64,000 nt of DNA from Scleromitrula shiraiana (lineage: Eukaryota; Ascomycota; Leotiomycetes; Helotiales; Sclerotiniaceae): assembly GCA_028455995.1 (NCBI GenBank), contig JABELC010000007.1, forward strand, positions 1,661,001 through 1,725,000, written 5' to 3'. Below are positions 62,491-64,000 of the stretch, in pieces. The position numbers and the translations under genes were made by a program. How positions within the stretch are numbered: the stretch's first letter is position 1; each line of letters begins with the position of its first letter. The notes under the pieces are model-generated. The model saw only the letters and a list, made by a program, of their open reading frames with translations, was not told the origin of the DNA and ran no database searches.

Positions 62491-64000
62491 AATTATTTTA
62501 AAATAGAGTTGTATATTCAAAAATATTATTTATTAGTTTATATATTATTATTAAAATAATTCTAAATAAATATTTATTATTGACTTCTATTATAAATTAA
62601 ATGTTTTTTAATAATTTATTAACTTATTTTAGAAGTTTAATTATTATTTAAATAATTAAAGTATTTTATTTAACTTGCTTCTCTTTTTTAACTTGTTTTT
62701 TTATATTTCTTTTTTAATTTTTTTTTTTTTAAATTTTCTATTATTATCTTTATATTATTAAATCTAAGTTTGATTAATTAATCTTTGTAAATTTTTTCAA
62801 ATAAGTTTTAGTTTATTTAAAGCATAACCTTATATATATTATATTATATAATATATAAATTATTGAAATGAATATATTAATATAAACATTATTTTTTTAT
62901 AACGTTTTTTTTATTATTATTAGATATTTTTTATTTAATGCTGAAAGTATTTTTATATTAATATTTTTAAATATTATTTTAAAATTTATTTTTAAATTTA
63001 AATCGATAAAAACTTTTAAATTATTAATTATATATTTATCAAATTTATATTTTAAATAATAATTTATTATATAGAGATTTTTTAAATTACATTTTTTAAA
63101 TCTATTAATAAAATTTGAATTATTTAAAGATGATTTATCAAATAGATCTTTTTAATATTTTTTATTTTAATTAAATTTAGGGTTTTATTCATATTTATAT
63201 TTATATTTGTATATATTATTATATTTTTATTATTATTATTTTTTAAGATTAAATATAAATTTTTTAAAGATATTACTTATTATGTTTTTAAATAAAAAGA
63301 TTTTTATTTATATTTATAATATTGAAATTTATATTTATTTAAATATTTTATATTAATATCGTTTTTATAATAGATCTATATATATTAAATTTTTATTAAA
63401 GTTTTTTAACAATATCTTTAATATTAATTAAGGTTTTTTAATTTAACTAAAGATTTGTTTTGATTATCAAAATATTAATAGTAATTCTAAATTTAAATAT
63501 TTATATTTAATAAATTGCTTTTTTTTTATAATTATTTAAAATTTCTATTTTTGGTTTTTGAATTTTTTTTATATTTTATATTATTTTTATTTATTATATT
63601 ATTTATAATATTATAATATAAAATAAAAAGATATTTTTAATAATATTTTGTATTTATTTATTAAACATTATAATAATTATTATTAAATATATTTTTATTT
63701 GGTTTTTTTATTATTATTAAATAAATATTTAATATCAAATTAAAATTCAATTTAATAAAATTTTAAATTAGATATAATCATTTTAACTTATAAAATGAAT
63801 TTGATATTAAATTAAAGTTTAATCTAATAAAGTTTGAAATCAAATAAAATTATTCTAATTTATAAAATAAATATATAATAAAAAATTTATTCTAAAATAA
63901 ATATATAATAAAAAAATTAATTATAAAATAAAAAAACAATTAAAATAATAATAAAAAAATATAAAAATATAAAAATAAAAATTATTAAAAATTTTGATAA

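Larger units (their letters stand above)
59061..64000 (-). mobile_element. Copia family 1, copy 5 (starts inside RT, runs off the window)
   Basis: Reverse complement of copy 1 from about 5950 to about 600. Contains the N-terminal RT part (59061-59560), then the gag-like region with minisatellite at 62150-62490, then the leader. Its 3' half (rest of RT, RNase H, 3' LTR) is absent. Some segments present in copies 1 and 4 are lost, so offsets change by about 500 bp along its length. It still has the uninterrupted Gypsy target site near 63190. Confidence 0.75.

Noticed and set aside
1..64000. Mitochondrial, plastid, apicoplast or Plasmodium-like AT-rich genome
   Set aside because: No tRNA, rRNA or organelle protein was seen. 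LTR retrotransposons, TIR elements and transition-mutated copies next to unmutated ones point to a fungal nuclear genome with RIP.

Overview
This window looks like a block of repeat-induced point mutation (RIP) in a filamentous ascomycete (Pezizomycotina) nuclear genome. By eye about nine bases in ten are A or T (no count was run). I recognise no intact host gene, rRNA or tRNA. Almost everything that can be identified is a transposable element altered by C-to-T and G-to-A changes on both strands. One 160-bp LTR (56581-56740) has kept its G and C. Comparing it with its relatives in the window (7405-7564, 14062-14221, 42365-42530, 45949-46109) shows those two transitions, which is the RIP signature. 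The species cannot be named from this.

Layout, left to right. 1-14221: two Ty1/copia internal regions and three LTRs in tandem (LTR-internal-LTR-internal-LTR), coding on +, with a fold-back DNA element inserted in the second. 14222-31640: remnants of a Gypsy-like gag and copies of a terminal-repeat-like unit of about 1.2 kb ('D'). One D copy is split by a second Copia element with its own LTRs (24891-30686). 32216-33719: a Copia solo LTR split by a CAGT-ended, TA-flanked mariner/pogo-type element. 33720-42364: mostly unassigned AT-rich DNA, two fold-back elements and an inverted pair of D copies. 42365-64000: a truncated + strand Copia copy, then two - strand Copia copies. The first of these is split by a Gypsy element (52283-58149), which itself carries a fold-back element and a young solo LTR.

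Nothing here is expected to make a working protein. Reverse transcriptase (RT) and RNase H can still be read through the stops. Catalytic Asp codons have become Asn, Arg and Gln codons have become stops, and Gly has become Lys, Arg or Glu. The window is best read as a layered record of insertions: old Copia and Gypsy elements, then fold-back and mariner elements, then a late Copia LTR that was mutated little or not at all. I found no previously undescribed functional system. The least familiar item is the four-copy, roughly 977-bp fold-back element with asymmetric tips and both orientations present.
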